A stretch of DNA of 64,000 bases from Candidatus Aminicenantota bacterium (GTDB taxonomy: Bacteria > Acidobacteriota > Aminicenantia > Aminicenantales > UBA4085). The DNA is taken from assembly GCA_017883285.1 (NCBI GenBank), contig JADGNV010000122.1:26152-90151 (forward strand), in the 5' to 3' direction. Positions 19,122 to 27,522 of the stretch are shown here, piece by piece (position 1 is the stretch's first letter; every line of letters begins with the position of its first letter). The notes below the pieces were generated by a model, which saw only the letters and a list, made by a program, of their open reading frames with translations, did no database searches and had not been told where the DNA came from. The position numbers and the translations under genes were made by a program.

Positions 19122-21479
19122 ATGGCTACGACTAAAAGGAAGCCCCCGCCCGCCGCGGTCAGGAAAGCGCCGGCCCGGAGCCGGATCATCGCCTCCGAGA
19201 TCGCCGGCGTCCTGCTGATGTTCCTCGCCGCCTACCTGCTCGTGAGCCTCGTCGGGTTCGACGCCCGCGACCCGTCGCTCTTCAGCGCCGTCGCGCCCGG
19301 CGCCGGGATCCACAACTACGGCGGCCGCCTCGGCGCCTGGCTTTCCGACATGACCCTCCAGACGTTCGGCTTTCCGGCTTTCCTCCTGCCGTTCATGATC
19401 GGCTTCCTCGGCCTGCGCGCGGTCCTGACCGGCGAGCGGAAGCGCATCCTCCGCAAGGCGGGGACGTTCGCCCTGCTGCTCGCCATCCTCTGCCCGCTGC
19501 TCATCCTGTTCTTCCAGAGCGCCTCCTGGCGGGGGACGAAGATCCCGGCCGGCGGCCTCTTCGGCGACCTCCTGAACTCGCTGCTCAACGGCGTCCTGAA
19601 CAGCACCGGGACACTGATCTTCCTCCTCGCCGCCGCGGCGCTCTTCGTCGCCTTCGCCACCGCGTTCTCCTTCCGGAAGCTCTTCGTAGCCCTGGGCCGG
19701 ATGTTCGTCTTCGCCTTCAAGGAGGTCCGGATCAAGATCTGGGAACGGCCCAAGCCCGAACCCGCGCCCCGGGAGTCCCGGCCGAAAAAGGCGCCCGCCG
19801 CCCCCGTCCCGGCGGCCGCCGCAGGACGGGGCGAAGAGGACGAGGAGGAATCGCCGCGGTCCCCGGCCCGCAAGGAGCCGGCCGGCATCCCCGGCCGGCC
19901 GCGGCCCTCCGAGCTGAAGCGGAGCACGATCAAGCCGCCCGAGATCAAGCTCCTGCGGGGCGAGGAGGAGCCGCTCCTCTTCCCGGTCACGGAAGGCTAC
20001 AATTTCCCGCCGCTCAGCCTGCTCGATCTCGGCAAGCCCGCCGAAAAAATCGACAAGGCCGAGCTCGCCGAGAACAAGGTCCGCATCGAGGAGAAGCTCC
20101 GCGAATTCGACGTCGACGGCGAGGTCAAGGAATACCACCCCGGGCCGGTCATCACGACCTACGAGTACTATCCCAGTCCCGGGGTCAAGATCAGCCAAGT
20201 GGCGAACCTGGCCGAGGACCTGTCCCTGGCCCTGAGCGTGGAGTCGGTCCGGATCCAGCGCATCCCGGGCAAGTCCTCGCTCGGCGTCGAGATCCCGAAC
20301 AAGAAGCGCGAAATCATCAAGCTCCGCGACATCCTCGAGTCCGAGGTTTTCCAGAAGTCGCCCTCCAAGCTGACCTTCGCCCTGGGGAAGACCGTCCACG
20401 ACGAGGTCTACGTGACCGACCTGGCCATCATGCCCCATCTCCTCATCGCGGGGGCCACGGGGACGGGGAAGAGCGTCTGCCTGAACGCCCTGATCGCGAG
20501 CATCCTCTACAAGGCCTCGCCCCGGGAGGTCAAGCTCATCCTCATCGACCCCAAGCGCCTCGAGTTCACCCTCTACGAGGGCATCCCCCATCTGCTCAGC
20601 CCGATCATCAACGACTCGAAAAAGGCCGGCGTCGTCCTCATGGACGCCGTCAAGAAGATGGAGAACCGCTACCATCTCCTCAGCCAGCGCAAGGTCCGGA
20701 ACATCGACCAGTACAACCACCTCGTCGCCCAGGACCTCGCCGACAAAAAGAGCAAGCTGACCGACGAGGAGCGGGCCGCCCTCAAGCCGCTGCCCTACAT
20801 CGTCATCATCATCGACGAGCTGGCCGAGCTGATGATGGTCAGCGCCCAGGACGTGGACTACGCCATCGCCCGGCTGGCCCAGCTCGCGCGCGCGGTCGGC
20901 ATCCATCTCGTCCTGGCCACCCAGCGGCCGTCGATCGACGTCATCACCGGCACGATCAAGAACAACTTCTCCAGCCGGATCGCCTTCCGCGTCCCGTCCA
21001 AAATCGACTCCCGGGTCATCCTCGACACGGGCGGCGCCGACAAGCTGCTCGGCATGGGCGACATGCTCTTCATGCCGCCGAACTACCCGCGCCTGCTCCG
21101 CCTCCATTGCTCCTACGTCTCCATCCCGGAGATCCGGCGCCTGGTCAAGTTCGTCAAGGAGCAGGGCGCGCCCGAATACGACGAGCGGCTGGTCAACGTC
21201 ATCAAGAGCCCGGGCGGCAACCTGCCTTGGGAGGACGACGGGGAGAAGGACGAGAACTATGACAAGGCGGTGGAGCTCATCCTCCACACCGGCCAGGCTT
21301 CGGCCTCCTACCTTCAGCGCAAGCTCAAGCTGGGCTACGCGCGCGCCTCTCGGATCATCGACCAGATGGAGCAGGAGGGCATCCTCGCCGCGTCGGAAGG
21401 AAGCAAGCCCCGGGAGATCCTGATCGACGTCAAGCAGTACATGGACGAGCAGAGGAAGAAAGCGCGCGAGGGCGAGTAG
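19122..21479 (+). CDS. ftsK: DNA translocase FtsK/SpoIIIE
   Basis: N-terminal TM helices; HLLIAGATGTGKSVCLNALIASILY; C-terminal gamma winged helix. Confidence 0.95.
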   Translation: MATTKRKPPPAAVRKAPARSRIIASEIAGVLLMFLAAYLLVSLVGFDARDPSLFSAVAPGAGIHNYGGRLGAWLSDMTLQTFGFPAFLLPFMIGFLGLRAVLTGERKRILRKAGTFALLLAILCPLLILFFQSASWRGTKIPAGGLFGDLLNSLLNGVLNSTGTLIFLLAAAALFVAFATAFSFRKLFVALGRMFVFAFKEVRIKIWERPKPEPAPRESRPKKAPAAPVPAAAAGRGEEDEEESPRSPARKEPAGIPGRPRPSELKRSTIKPPEIKLLRGEEEPLLFPVTEGYNFPPLSLLDLGKPAEKIDKAELAENKVRIEEKLREFDVDGEVKEYHPGPVITTYEYYPSPGVKISQVANLAEDLSLALSVESVRIQRIPGKSSLGVEIPNKKREIIKLRDILESEVFQKSPSKLTFALGKTVHDEVYVTDLAIMPHLLIAGATGTGKSVCLNALIASILYKASPREVKLILIDPKRLEFTLYEGIPHLLSPIINDSKKAGVVLMDAVKKMENRYHLLSQRKVRNIDQYNHLVAQDLADKKSKLTDEERAALKPLPYIVIIIDELAELMMVSAQDVDYAIARLAQLARAVGIHLVLATQRPSIDVITGTIKNNFSSRIAFRVPSKIDSRVILDTGGADKLLGMGDMLFMPPNYPRLLRLHCSYVSIPEIRRLVKFVKEQGAPEYDERLVNVIKSPGGNLPWEDDGEKDENYDKAVELILHTGQASASYLQRKLKLGYARASRIIDQMEQEGILAASEGSKPREILIDVKQYMDEQRKKAREGE

Positions 21480-21495
21480 GGGACGTCGGCCGCTC

Positions 21496-22020
21496 ATGGG
21501 GGACACCACAGACCGGACGGGCGGGACGGTCCCGGCGGGCGACGAGCTCGACCGGATCCTGGCCAAGCTTCGGCCCCTCGTCGGCTATAAAGTCAAGAAG
21601 GCCCTGGGGGCCGCGACCCCCGATTGGGAGGACATCGTCAACGAAGTCCTCATGCAGGCCAGCGAAAAGATCGCCTCCGGGGCATTCCGGGGGGAATCCT
21701 CGATCGGGACGTTCGTCTACACCATCACCAGCCGCCGGATCGTCGACCACATCCGCCGCAAGAGCCGGGTCCTGCGCGACGCGCCGGAGGCCGCCCTTCT
21801 CCCCGATCCGCACGAGCAGGTCGAGCGGAACGAGCAGGTCGGGCTCCTGCTCGAGGCGATCCGGAAGCTCAAGCCGCGCCACCGCGAGGCGTTGGAGCTG
21901 TTCTATCTCAAGGAGCTGTCCCGGGAGGAAGTCGCCCGCCGAATGGGGACCTCGCCGGCCAAGATCAGCGAGTGGGCGAACTACGCCAAGAAAGCCCTCC
22001 GGAGGATTATGGCCGGATGA
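21496..22020 (+). CDS. ECF-type RNA polymerase sigma factor
   Basis: Region 2 FVYTITSRRIVDHIRRK and region 4 LKPRHREALELFYLKELSREEVARRM. Confidence 0.88.
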   Translation: MGDTTDRTGGTVPAGDELDRILAKLRPLVGYKVKKALGAATPDWEDIVNEVLMQASEKIASGAFRGESSIGTFVYTITSRRIVDHIRRKSRVLRDAPEAALLPDPHEQVERNEQVGLLLEAIRKLKPRHREALELFYLKELSREEVARRMGTSPAKISEWANYAKKALRRIMAG

Positions 22021-22089
22021 TCATTCCAACTCGCGGCGGCGGCGCCGACTAAACGGATGAAATCATCGGGGGAGATTCGAGGTTTAGCC

Positions 22090-22722
22090 ATGACGAATTG
22101 CTGGGAAGAACGACGGATTGACCGCTATATCCTGGGTCGGTTCTCCGAGGCCGAGACCCGGGAATTCGAAGAGCACTATTTCAACTGCCCCGCCTGTTTC
22201 GAGAGGATGCGCGAGCGCGAAGCGACGATCGAGGCGGTCGTCCGGAAGAAGGACGACCTGCTGGCTCCGGACAGCGCCGCGCCATCGCTCGGCGGCCGAA
22301 TTCGGGCGGCCTTCGCCCTCCGTCCGTGGGCGGCGGCCGCCGCGGCGGCGGGACTCGTCCTCGTGATCGCCGCGGGCCTTCTCGTTCTCGGCCGGGGTCC
22401 CCAGGCCGGGCCGGCGGCGGCCGGCGACGAAATCGTCCGGGGGACGGCCATCGTCGCTCTGGAGCCCGCGGGCGGCCTTAAGTCTGCCCCGGCCGCGCTG
22501 GCCTGGAAGCCGGCGGCGTCCGGACGGGAATACCAGGCCGAGATTTCGGGGCCGGACATGAGCTGGACCGGCCCGGCGACCGAGACGGGAGTCGTCCTGC
22601 CCGAGGACGTGCGGGCCAAGCTCCGACCAGGCGTCGCTTACGTGTGGCAGGTCAAGGCCTACGCCCCGGACGGGACGCTGATGGAGAAATCGAACAAGAT
22701 CGCCTTTAAAATAGCGAACTGA
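22090..22722 (+). CDS. Anti-sigma factor-like zinc-finger membrane protein
   Basis: N-terminal RYILGRFSEAETREFEEHYFNCPACFERM, single TM, directly after the sigma factor. Confidence 0.75.
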   Translation: MTNCWEERRIDRYILGRFSEAETREFEEHYFNCPACFERMREREATIEAVVRKKDDLLAPDSAAPSLGGRIRAAFALRPWAAAAAAAGLVLVIAAGLLVLGRGPQAGPAAAGDEIVRGTAIVALEPAGGLKSAPAALAWKPAASGREYQAEISGPDMSWTGPATETGVVLPEDVRAKLRPGVAYVWQVKAYAPDGTLMEKSNKIAFKIAN

Positions 22723-22806
22723 AGAGCTGCCTCAACGTCGTTGCGAGGAGCCCCGCTCTTGCGGGGCGACGAAGCAATCCCCTCAGAACAAGCGTAAGTT
22801 TCTTGC

Positions 22807-22893
22807 GGCGCGGCTTTTGCCCTCATCGCTCTCGCGGCTCACCCATCTTCGAAGGGTCCCCGCCGCTTCGAGCGACAAGGGCACCGCCGCGCC
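22807..22893. repeat. Dispersed ~87-nt imperfect hairpin, copy A
   Basis: Paired segments GGCGCGGC/GCCGCGCC, GCCCT/AGGGC, TCGCTC/GAGCGA, GCGGC/GCCGC, ACCC/GGGT. Confidence 0.92.
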
Positions 22894-22931
22894 GGCCCTC
22901 GCTCAATATCGTGCGGCTGCTCTTTTATCCA

Positions 22932-23173
22932 GGCGAGGGGGAAGAGAGCGAGCGGACCGGAGGAGATCTCGCCGCTGCGTTTCGGCTTTTTGGGGAACCC
23001 CGCGCAGCGGGGCGGCGTGAAGACCCGAGCCTGAATCAGCCGCGGGGAGGAACCGATAGAAGGCGAGATCTGAAATACGGAGGGACGATAAGGCGGCGAG
23101 ATACGCGCCGCCCATAAAGCCGAAACCCACAGGGCGTTAAGATCTCCGGGGGAGCGAGCCTCTTCCCCGAGCC
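22932..23173 (+). ncRNA. Candidate structured RNA core A (possible pseudoknot)
   Basis: Outer stem GGC-GA-GGGG-AAGAG/CTCTT-CCCC-GA-GCC; inner AGATCTCGCC/GGCGAGATCT, CCGCTGCG/CGCAGCGG, TTTCGGCTTT/AAAGCCGAAA; strand not proven. Confidence 0.5.
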
Positions 23174-23216
23174 CCCCGCCCGGGAGCCCCCTTCCATTAT
23201 CAATTTTGGGCGGATT

Positions 23217-23247
23217 GAGCCGCGAGAGCGACTGGGGCGGGAGCCGC
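23217..23247. repeat. Inverted half-copy of the dispersed hairpin
   Basis: GAGCCGCGAGAGCGACTGGGGCGGGAGCCGC is the reverse complement of the left arm in copy B. Confidence 0.88.
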
Positions 23248-23263
23248 ACCGCCCGTGACCTCA

Positions 23264-23947
23264 TCAATCCTCGACGAGCGTGTACTCTTCCTCGTGGTAG
23301 ATCCGGCCGCCGGTTTCCTCTTCGAAAGCCAGGCAGCACATCAGCCGTCCGCAGAGGCCGGAAATCTTGGTCGGGTTGATGACGATCTGCTGCTTGCGCG
23401 CCTTCTGGATGGTCACGGGCTCGAACGTCTTCATGAACGAGGCGCAGCAGAGCGGCCGGCCGCAGACGCCCAGCCCGCCGATGATCTTCGCCTCGTCGCG
23501 GACGCCGACCTGGCGCATCTCGATCCGCATCTTGAGCTCCTTGGCCAGGTCCTTGACCAGCAGGCGGAAGTCGATCCGGCCGTCGGCCGTATATAAGAAG
23601 ACGCCCTTCTTCTCGTTGAAGAAATAGCGGACCGCGGTCAGCTTCATGGCCAGGCCGTGGGCCTTGATCCGCTCCTGGCAGAGCACGACGGCCCGGGCCT
23701 CCTTGTCGCACAGCCAGTTGAACTTGCTCTTGTCGTCCTCGGTCGCCAGGCGGAGGATCTTGGGCGCGTTCTGCGCGTCCCGGCCGTGGCGGCAGACCTC
23801 GCTCGACACGTCGACGACCGTCGCCAGGTCGCCGCCGAACTCGGACTCGATGAGGCAGACGTCGTTCATCTGGACGTCGACCCCGTTCCTCACGGCGCGG
23901 ACCGTCTTGCCCGTCCGCGCGGAAATCAGACAAACGAAATCGGACAT
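23264..23947 (-). CDS. PSP1-domain RicT/YaaT-like protein
   Basis: GGLGVCGRPLCCASFMK, ISGLCGRLMCCLAFE cysteine motifs. Confidence 0.9.
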   Translation of the reverse strand: MSDFVCLISARTGKTVRAVRNGVDVQMNDVCLIESEFGGDLATVVDVSSEVCRHGRDAQNAPKILRLATEDDKSKFNWLCDKEARAVVLCQERIKAHGLAMKLTAVRYFFNEKKGVFLYTADGRIDFRLLVKDLAKELKMRIEMRQVGVRDEAKIIGGLGVCGRPLCCASFMKTFEPVTIQKARKQQIVINPTKISGLCGRLMCCLAFEEETGGRIYHEEEYTLVED

Positions 23948-23951
23948 GGGT

Positions 23952-24950
23952 TCATCCTTGGACTTGGGAATAGAGGGACGTGATGAGCAGCCCGGTGTTC
24001 AGGTTCCGGCCGAGGTCGGCGAAAGCCGTGTCGATCGCGTCGAGGAAGCGCATCGCCCGGCCGAAGCCGGGCCCGCCGCCGATCTCGCGCATCCGGGGCT
24101 CGTAGTCCGGGTTGAGGAGCAGGCGCGGATCGCCGCCGTCACGGAGGAGGACCAGGTCCCGGCAGAAGGAGGCGAACAGCTCGAGCGTGCCCTCGAGGTC
24201 GTCCTTGACCTCGGCCTTCTTCTGGAAAGCGAACCGCCGCAGGAAGCGCGACGCCTCCTCGCCCGAGACCATCGCCCGGAACAGGTCCCAGGTCTCCTCG
24301 CGGCGGCCCTGAATCTCGTCCCAATCCAGGTTCAGGGCCTGCTCCAGGTTGCCGTGGACGAGGAGGGCCAGGATGCGGGCCTTCTCCTCCTCGAACCCCC
24401 GGTCGCGGAGGGCCTGCTCGATCTCCTCCGTGGCCACCGGCTGGAAGGCCAGGGTCTGGCAGCGCGATTGGATGGTGGACAGAATACGGGACGGATTGTC
24501 GGTGACAAGGACAAAATGCGACCAGAGGGGCGGCTCCTCAAGGACTTTGAGCAGGCAATTGCCAGATTCGTCGTTCATCCGCTCGGCCTCGTCGATGAGA
24601 AAGACCCTCTTCCGCCCGACGATCGGCTTCATATAGGCGATCGCCCTCACTTCCTGCATCTGCTCGATCTTGATCACTTCGGTTGCGGCCTCGATCTCGA
24701 TGAAATCGGGGAAGGCGCGGGCCGGGTTCTCGAGGCCGCGGTTGACCGCCTCGCAGTTGGCGCAGGCGTCGCAGGCGTCGTCCGAAAGCGTCAGGCAGTT
24801 CAGAGCCTTGGCCAAGACGCGGGCGGTCTTGCGCTTTCCGATGCCCCGCGGGCCGCAGAAGAGGAGGGAGTTGGGCACGCGGTTCCGGGCCAGGGAGAGC
24901 TGGAGGATCTTCTTGACCCGCCCGTTGCCGGGGATATCGCTGAAGGGCAT
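23952..24950 (-). CDS. holB: DNA polymerase III delta-prime subunit
   Basis: AAA+ clamp-loader pattern, SLLFCGPRGIGKRKTARVLAKALNC, Zn cysteines CDACANC. Confidence 0.88.
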   Translation of the reverse strand: MPFSDIPGNGRVKKILQLSLARNRVPNSLLFCGPRGIGKRKTARVLAKALNCLTLSDDACDACANCEAVNRGLENPARAFPDFIEIEAATEVIKIEQMQEVRAIAYMKPIVGRKRVFLIDEAERMNDESGNCLLKVLEEPPLWSHFVLVTDNPSRILSTIQSRCQTLAFQPVATEEIEQALRDRGFEEEKARILALLVHGNLEQALNLDWDEIQGRREETWDLFRAMVSGEEASRFLRRFAFQKKAEVKDDLEGTLELFASFCRDLVLLRDGGDPRLLLNPDYEPRMREIGGGPGFGRAMRFLDAIDTAFADLGRNLNTGLLITSLYSQVQG

Positions 24951-24954
24951 GGGA

Positions 24955-27471
24955 TCAGTCCAGGACCTCTTTCAAATAGCGCCCCGTGTGCGAGGCCGGC
25001 GCGGCGGCCACGGCCTCGGGCGTTCCGGCGGCCACGATGCGCCCCCCGTCCTCGCCGCCCTCGGGGCCCAAGTCAATAATATAGTCGCAATACTTGATGA
25101 CTTCAAGGTTGTGCTCGATGATGACCGCCGTGTTGCCGAGCTTGACCAGCTCCGTCAGGAGCTCGAGAAGCTTCCGGACGTCGTCGAAATGGAGGCCCGT
25201 CGTGGGCTCGTCGAGGAGGTAGAGCGTCCGGCCCGTGGCCCGGCGGCCGAGCTCCTTGGTCAGCTTGATCCGCTGGGCCTCGCCGCCCGAGAGCGTCGGG
25301 GCGGGCTGGCCGAGGCGGATGTAGCCCAGGCCGACCTTCCGAAGCGTGGCCAGCTTGCGCTTGAGCTGGGGGTGGGCCTTCAGGTCGTTGGTGGCCTCGT
25401 CCACGGTCATGGCCAGGAAATCGGCGATCGACTTGCCCTTGTAGCGGACGGCGAGCGTCTCCTTGTTGTATCGCATCCCGCCGCACCGGTCGCAGGTTAC
25501 GAAGACGTCGGGCAGGAAGTGCATCTCGACCCGGGTCACGCCCGCGCCCTGGCACTGCTCGCACCGGCCGCCGGCAATGTTGAAGCTGAAGCGGCTCGCG
25601 GTGTAGCCCCGGACCTGGGCCTCCTGCGTCCGGGCGAAGAGCGTCCGCAGGTCCTGGAAGAGGCCCGTGTACGTGGCCGGGTTGGAGCGCGGGGTCCGGC
25701 CGATCGCCTTCTGGTCGACGCTGACGACCTTGTCGAGGGCCTCCGCCCCGCGGATGGCCTCGTGCGCGCCGACGCGGAACTTCGCGTCATAGAGCCGGTT
25801 CTGGAGGCTGCGGAAGAGAATGTCGTAGACGAGCGTACTCTTGCCCGACCCCGAGACGCCGGTGACCGCCGTCATGCAGCCGAGCGGCACGCGGACGTCG
25901 ATCTCCTTGAGGTTGTGCTCCCGGGCCTTGAGGATCGTCAGCCAGGCCTGCGGCCGGCGCCGGCCGGCGGGCAGGTCGATCCGCATTTCGCGCCGGAGGT
26001 ATTTGGCCGTCAGCGAGTCGGGCGACTCGAGGATGCGGGCCGGCGGGCCTTCGGCCACGACGTAGCCGCCGTGCTCGCCCGCCCCGGGGCCGAGGTCCAG
26101 GACGAAGTCCGCCGCCCGGATGGTCTGCTCGTCGTGCTCGACGACCAGGACCGTGTTGCCGTCGTCGCGGATCTTGCGGAGGAGGCCGATGAGCCGCTCG
26201 TTGTCGCGCTGATGGAGTCCGATCGTCGGCTCGTCGAGGACGTAGAGGATGCCGCGCAGCCGCGCCCCGACCTGGGCGGCCAGCCGGACGCGCTGGGCCT
26301 CGCCGCCCGAGAGCGACCCGGTCGTCCGGTTGAGATGGAGGTAGGCCAGGCCGAGCTCGGCCATGACCGCCAGGCGGGTCAGGAGCTCCTTCCGGATTTT
26401 CGAGGCGACGAGCTCCTGGGCGGCGGTGTAGCGGAAGGCGGCAAGCTCGGTCTGGAGCCGGCTCACCGGGAGCGAGCTCAGATCGAAGATGTTCCGGTCA
26501 CCGATCCGGACCGAGAGGACCTCGGGCTTGAGGCGGCTGCCCCGGCAGGCCGGGCAGACGTCCTCGGTCAGGACGACGTCGCCGTCCTCGTCGGTCGCGG
26601 TTGCGTGGCCCAGGCCGTTGCAGCGCGGGCAGGCCCCGTAAGGGGTGTTGAACGAGAAGTTCCGCGGTTCCAGCTCGGGGATGTTGATGTCGCAGAAGGG
26701 GCAGAGGAGCCGGAGCGAGTAGTAGGTCTCGGCGCCGCCGGACCGGAGGACGAGGGCCTCGCCGTCGGCGAGGGCCAGGGCCTTGTCCACGGCCTCCCGG
26801 AGGCGCTTTTCGGCGTGGGGCGAGACGCGGACCTCGTCGACGAGGACCTCGGCCGTGTGCTTTTTCGTCTTTTCGAGGACGATCGGGCCGTCGAGGTCGC
26901 GGAAGCGGCCGTCGACCCGGATCTGGATGAACCCCTTGCGGAGGAGCCGCTCGAAGAGCTTGTGGTATTCGCCCTTGCGGCCCTTGACGACCGGGGCGAG
27001 GACCTTCACTTTTTCGCCCGGGGCGGTCTCGGCGATGCGCCGGACGATCTGGTCGGGCGTCTGCTGGCTGACTTCGCGGCCGCAGCTCGGGCAGTGCGGG
27101 ACGCCGAGCCGGGCGAAGAGCAGGCGGAGAAGGTCGTAGATCTCGGTGACCGTGCCGACCGTGGAGCGCGGGTTCGAGGAGATCGTCTTCTGGTCGATGG
27201 AGATCGCCGGCGAGAGGCCGGCGATGGACTCGACCTCGGGCTTCTCCATCATCTCCATGTACTGGCGGGCGTAGGCCGACATGCATTCGATGTAGCGGCG
27301 CTGGCCCTCGGCGAAGAGCGTGTCGAAGGCGAACGACGACTTGCCCGAGCCGCTCGGGCCGGTGACGACGATCAGCCGGTTGCGCGGCAGGCGGACGTCG
27401 ATCCGCTTCAAGTTGTGCTGCGCCGCCTTCTTGACGACAATTTCGTTCAACATAACCCCATATTTTAACAC
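24955..27471 (-). CDS. uvrA: Excinuclease ABC subunit A (compact form)
   Basis: Two ABC modules, GPSGSGKSSFAFDTLFAEGQRRY, LSGGEAQRVRLA and LSGGEAQRIKLTKEL. Confidence 0.95.
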   Translation of the reverse strand: MLKYGVMLNEIVVKKAAQHNLKRIDVRLPRNRLIVVTGPSGSGKSSFAFDTLFAEGQRRYIECMSAYARQYMEMMEKPEVESIAGLSPAISIDQKTISSNPRSTVGTVTEIYDLLRLLFARLGVPHCPSCGREVSQQTPDQIVRRIAETAPGEKVKVLAPVVKGRKGEYHKLFERLLRKGFIQIRVDGRFRDLDGPIVLEKTKKHTAEVLVDEVRVSPHAEKRLREAVDKALALADGEALVLRSGGAETYYSLRLLCPFCDINIPELEPRNFSFNTPYGACPRCNGLGHATATDEDGDVVLTEDVCPACRGSRLKPEVLSVRIGDRNIFDLSSLPVSRLQTELAAFRYTAAQELVASKIRKELLTRLAVMAELGLAYLHLNRTTGSLSGGEAQRVRLAAQVGARLRGILYVLDEPTIGLHQRDNERLIGLLRKIRDDGNTVLVVEHDEQTIRAADFVLDLGPGAGEHGGYVVAEGPPARILESPDSLTAKYLRREMRIDLPAGRRRPQAWLTILKAREHNLKEIDVRVPLGCMTAVTGVSGSGKSTLVYDILFRSLQNRLYDAKFRVGAHEAIRGAEALDKVVSVDQKAIGRTPRSNPATYTGLFQDLRTLFARTQEAQVRGYTASRFSFNIAGGRCEQCQGAGVTRVEMHFLPDVFVTCDRCGGMRYNKETLAVRYKGKSIADFLAMTVDEATNDLKAHPQLKRKLATLRKVGLGYIRLGQPAPTLSGGEAQRIKLTKELGRRATGRTLYLLDEPTTGLHFDDVRKLLELLTELVKLGNTAVIIEHNLEVIKYCDYIIDLGPEGGEDGGRIVAAGTPEAVAAAPASHTGRYLKEVLD

Positions 27472-27522
27472 AAGTTCAGCCCTTGGTGAACCGTCGCCGA
27501 ATCTGTTAGAATGGGGCCGATC

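Noticed and set aside
18954-21566. 870-aa minus-strand ORF opposite ftsK
   Set aside because: Antisense shadow of ftsK; acidic/repetitive composition
22742-23260. CRISPR array or known large ncRNA (RNase P, tmRNA, SRP) in the repeat-rich gap
   Set aside because: No regularly spaced repeats; conserved motifs of RNase P RNA, tmRNA and SRP RNA were not recognised, although cmscan would be decisive
24670-27468. 932-aa plus-strand ORF opposite uvrA
   Set aside because: Shadow ORF of uvrA/holB with no recognisable domains
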